From Paenibacillus gallinarum (GTDB lineage: Bacteria > Bacillota > Bacilli > Paenibacillales > Paenibacillaceae), in contig NZ_JACSQL010000003.1 of assembly GCF_014836635.1 (NCBI RefSeq), positions 1 to 64,000 of the forward strand: a stretch of DNA of 64,000 nt. The letters are read 5' to 3'. Both the position numbers and the translations under genes were made by a program. Under the pieces are notes generated by a model that saw nothing but the letters and a program-made list of their open reading frames with translations, had not been told where the DNA came from and ran no database searches. Positions 63,841 through 64,000 of the stretch are shown here, in pieces (position 1 is the first letter of the stretch; each line of letters starts with the position of its first letter).

Positions 63841-64000
63841 ATGAGTGGATATCTTATCGCTACACGAAAGGAAGTTGCCGAATTTGCCGGGGTGTCGGAA
63901 GCTACCGTATCCAGAGTCTTGAATGGGGTTGGTCCCATGAAAGAAGAAACTCGCTCCAAGGTACTTCATGCAGCAGAGAAACTAGGGTATGTGCCGAGTG
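63841..64000 (+). CDS. LacI-family transcriptional regulator (5' part, cut by window end)
   Basis: The 53 codons visible encode the LacI DNA-binding headpiece: TRKEVAEFAGVSEATVSRVLNG, then a hinge-proximal KEETRSKVLHAAEKLGYVPS. The frame is open to the end of the window. ATG 63841 is taken as the start, although its ribosome binding site is poor. The sensor domain lies outside, so the ligand (usually a sugar) cannot be judged. A perfect palindrome at its promoter suggests autoregulation. Confidence 0.88.
   Translation, partial: MSGYLIATRKEVAEFAGVSEATVSRVLNGVGPMKEETRSKVLHAAEKLGYVPS

Noticed and set aside
63748..63969. A 73-codon minus-strand frame at the window end
   Set aside because: It overlaps the LacI-type gene, whose helix-turn-helix motif is unmistakable, and its promoter.

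Overview
The window looks like chromosomal DNA of a spore-forming Gram-positive of the Paenibacillus type (Bacillales). The signs are: moderate-to-low GC; strong AGGAGG-like ribosome binding sites and rho-independent hairpins throughout; a cwlJ-gerQ spore germination pair; SLH-domain surface anchoring; many lipoproteins; and an opp-type peptide importer. No rRNA, tRNA, CRISPR array, insertion sequence or phage gene was seen. Much of this is ordinary housekeeping DNA. The most informative parts are a purine-degradation block and a few regulatory elements.

Layout. 0.2-2.6 kb: AT-rich accessory DNA with two secreted beta-propeller-like proteins. 2.6-6.2 kb (minus strand): a phosphopantetheinyl transferase and an amidase, then an EamA transporter preceded by a complete FMN riboswitch and terminator, so it is probably a riboflavin transporter. 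6.6-16.7 kb: an amino acid permease, a seven-Asp-box lipoprotein, a DUF2500 protein, an SDR, a secreted protein made of two copies of a TIM-barrel-like domain, cwlJ-gerQ, a short CorC-like CBS protein and an ArsR-type regulator. 16.9-22.6 kb: an oppABCDF-type operon. 22.7-24.8 kb: a small secreted protein behind an ECF-like promoter and, convergently, an ECF sigma/anti-sigma pair. 25-30 kb: a Zn-alcohol dehydrogenase, an M29 aminopeptidase, an MBL-fold hydrolase and a serine hydrolase. 30.5-37.5 kb: a 1,394-residue SLH-anchored GH43 arabinanase, an aldose epimerase and fumarase. 37.6-38.6 kb: a pair of half-size YdcZ-type DMT proteins separated by a palindromic repeat that also occurs near 8.1 kb. 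39-44.3 kb: an AT-rich, Bacillus-like block with MarR-paiA, then MarR plus a heterodimeric ABC exporter.

44.6-62 kb: a purine catabolism locus. A PucR activator precedes uraD, uricase, HIU hydrolase, allantoinase, allantoate amidohydrolase, PucG aminotransferase, a gamma-glutamyltransferase-family protein (candidate oxamate amidohydrolase) and an ATZ/TRZ-type deaminase. These are followed by the xanthine dehydrogenase set (XdhC, MocA-like, FAD, Mo and 2Fe-2S subunits) and then a guanine-deaminase-like enzyme and an orphan NMT1-type binding protein. Together they could take guanine or xanthine through urate and allantoin to ureidoglycine, glycine and oxalurate. uraD appears to start at CTG and is separated from uricase by one in-frame stop, whereas B. 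subtilis PucL carries both activities in one chain. The window ends in a YnfA-type membrane protein and the 5' end of a LacI-family regulator whose promoter overlaps an 18-bp perfect palindrome.

All calls come from reading the sequence by eye. No database search, structure prediction or folding calculation was run.
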